In this document: positions 13,933-14,152 of the stretch, in pieces
Layout of the letters: each line of letters opens with the position of its first letter
How positions within the stretch are numbered: the first letter of the stretch is position 1
The notes under the pieces: model-generated
What the model was told of the DNA's origin: nothing
Seen by the model: the letters and a program-made list of their open reading frames with translations, nothing else
The model's database searches: none
Made by a program: the position numbers and the translations under genes
Origin: an uncultured Chloroflexota bacterium
GTDB taxonomy: Bacteria > Chloroflexota > Chloroflexia > Chloroflexales > Roseiflexaceae
Length of the DNA stretch: 14,152 nt
Direction: 5' to 3'
Assembly: GCA_903871975.1 (NCBI GenBank)
Contig: CAIQIY010000686.1
Location: 1-14,152 of the forward strand

Positions 13933-14152
13933 TGCGACCGTTGTGGCGCGATCCGCGCTGGGCCGAACTACCGCGCCGCCCGTGGCGCAAGGTGCACCTC
14001 GATTACCACAACAGCGCGCATCTGCCGCGGTTGGCCGAAGCGTTCGACGCCGAGGCGTTCGCTGCGACGCTGGAGGCAGCGCACGTCGCGGCGATCGTGG
14101 TATTTGCCAAGGACATGCACGGTTACTGCTACTACCCGAGCGCGCTGGGGCC
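13932..14152 (+). CDS. GHL6-like glycoside hydrolase (alpha-amylase-family-like), N-terminal part (3' end outside window)
   Basis: Only the first 73 codons are present; the frame runs off the right edge. The residues RKVHLDYHNS (D24, H26) and VVFAKDMHGYCYYPS (K60, H63, G64) resemble the first two strands of the barrel in hypothetical glycosyl hydrolase 6 (GHL6, PF14871) proteins. Those proteins are often annotated as alpha-amylase family or beta-galactosidase-like. The catalytic acids would lie further downstream, so activity cannot be judged. There is no signal peptide, so the enzyme should act inside the cell. Its ATG overlaps the stop of the second solute-binding protein (TGATG), which implies reinitiation and the same operon. 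Together with the Gfo/Idh/MocA enzyme it points to a glycoside as an upstream substrate. The family call rests on two short motifs recalled from memory. Confidence 0.65.
   Translation, partial: MRPLWRDPRWAELPRRPWRKVHLDYHNSAHLPRLAEAFDAEAFAATLEAAHVAAIVVFAKDMHGYCYYPSALG

Overview
The window is a stretch of high-GC bacterial chromosome, packed with genes on both strands. It has no RNA genes, CRISPR arrays, insertion sequences or phage genes that I can see. The best taxonomic guess is Chloroflexota, perhaps near Chloroflexus/Roseiflexus. This is an inference from the style of the signal peptidase, the PASTA kinase with a Pro/Thr-rich outer linker, the PNTFYAK-type membrane glycosyltransferase and the CruF-like carotenoid protein. 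No marker gene proves it.

Left part (1-3500). The C-terminal part of a polytopic glycosyltransferase-like membrane protein runs into the left edge on the + strand. It converges, with a 6 bp gap, on a two-gene minus-strand unit. That unit is a short DEDDy RNase H-like exonuclease followed by a membrane Ser/Thr kinase with three outer PASTA domains. The exonuclease has a promoter placed so that its mRNA would begin at or next to the ATG.

Middle (3422-7773, + strand). A tight run starts from a TATAAT promoter divergent from the exonuclease gene: signal peptidase I (lepB), a GT4 glycosyltransferase, a hydantoinase B/oxoprolinase-type subunit without a visible HyuA partner, and a seven- to eight-helix CruF/DUF422 carotenoid protein. 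Gaps are 12 and 11 bp, then a 4 bp ATGA overlap. This looks like an operon of unrelated cell-envelope and metabolic functions.

Right part (8053-14152, + strand). After about 280 bp of apparently empty sequence, a near-consensus promoter (TTGACA, 17 bp, TATAAG) is interleaved with two perfect copies of GATGATTGAT. It drives a compact catabolic-looking cluster: FCD-type GntR regulator, solute-binding-fold protein 1, class III CoA-transferase, MaoC-type hydratase, Gfo/Idh/MocA oxidoreductase, solute-binding-fold protein 2, and the start of a GHL6-like glycoside hydrolase cut by the right edge. Spacings run from overlaps of 1-8 nt to gaps of 9-29 nt, so it is probably one transcript.

The most interesting observation is that both solute-binding-fold proteins lack any export signal. 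For the first this is certain, because an in-frame stop lies 9 nt upstream of its start. No ABC permease or ATPase is visible. I infer an intracellular pathway: a hydrolase and dehydrogenase act on a sugar-like compound, an acid is activated to its CoA ester and hydrated, and the two binding-fold proteins act as cytoplasmic ligand carriers, sensors or repurposed enzymes. The substrate is unknown.
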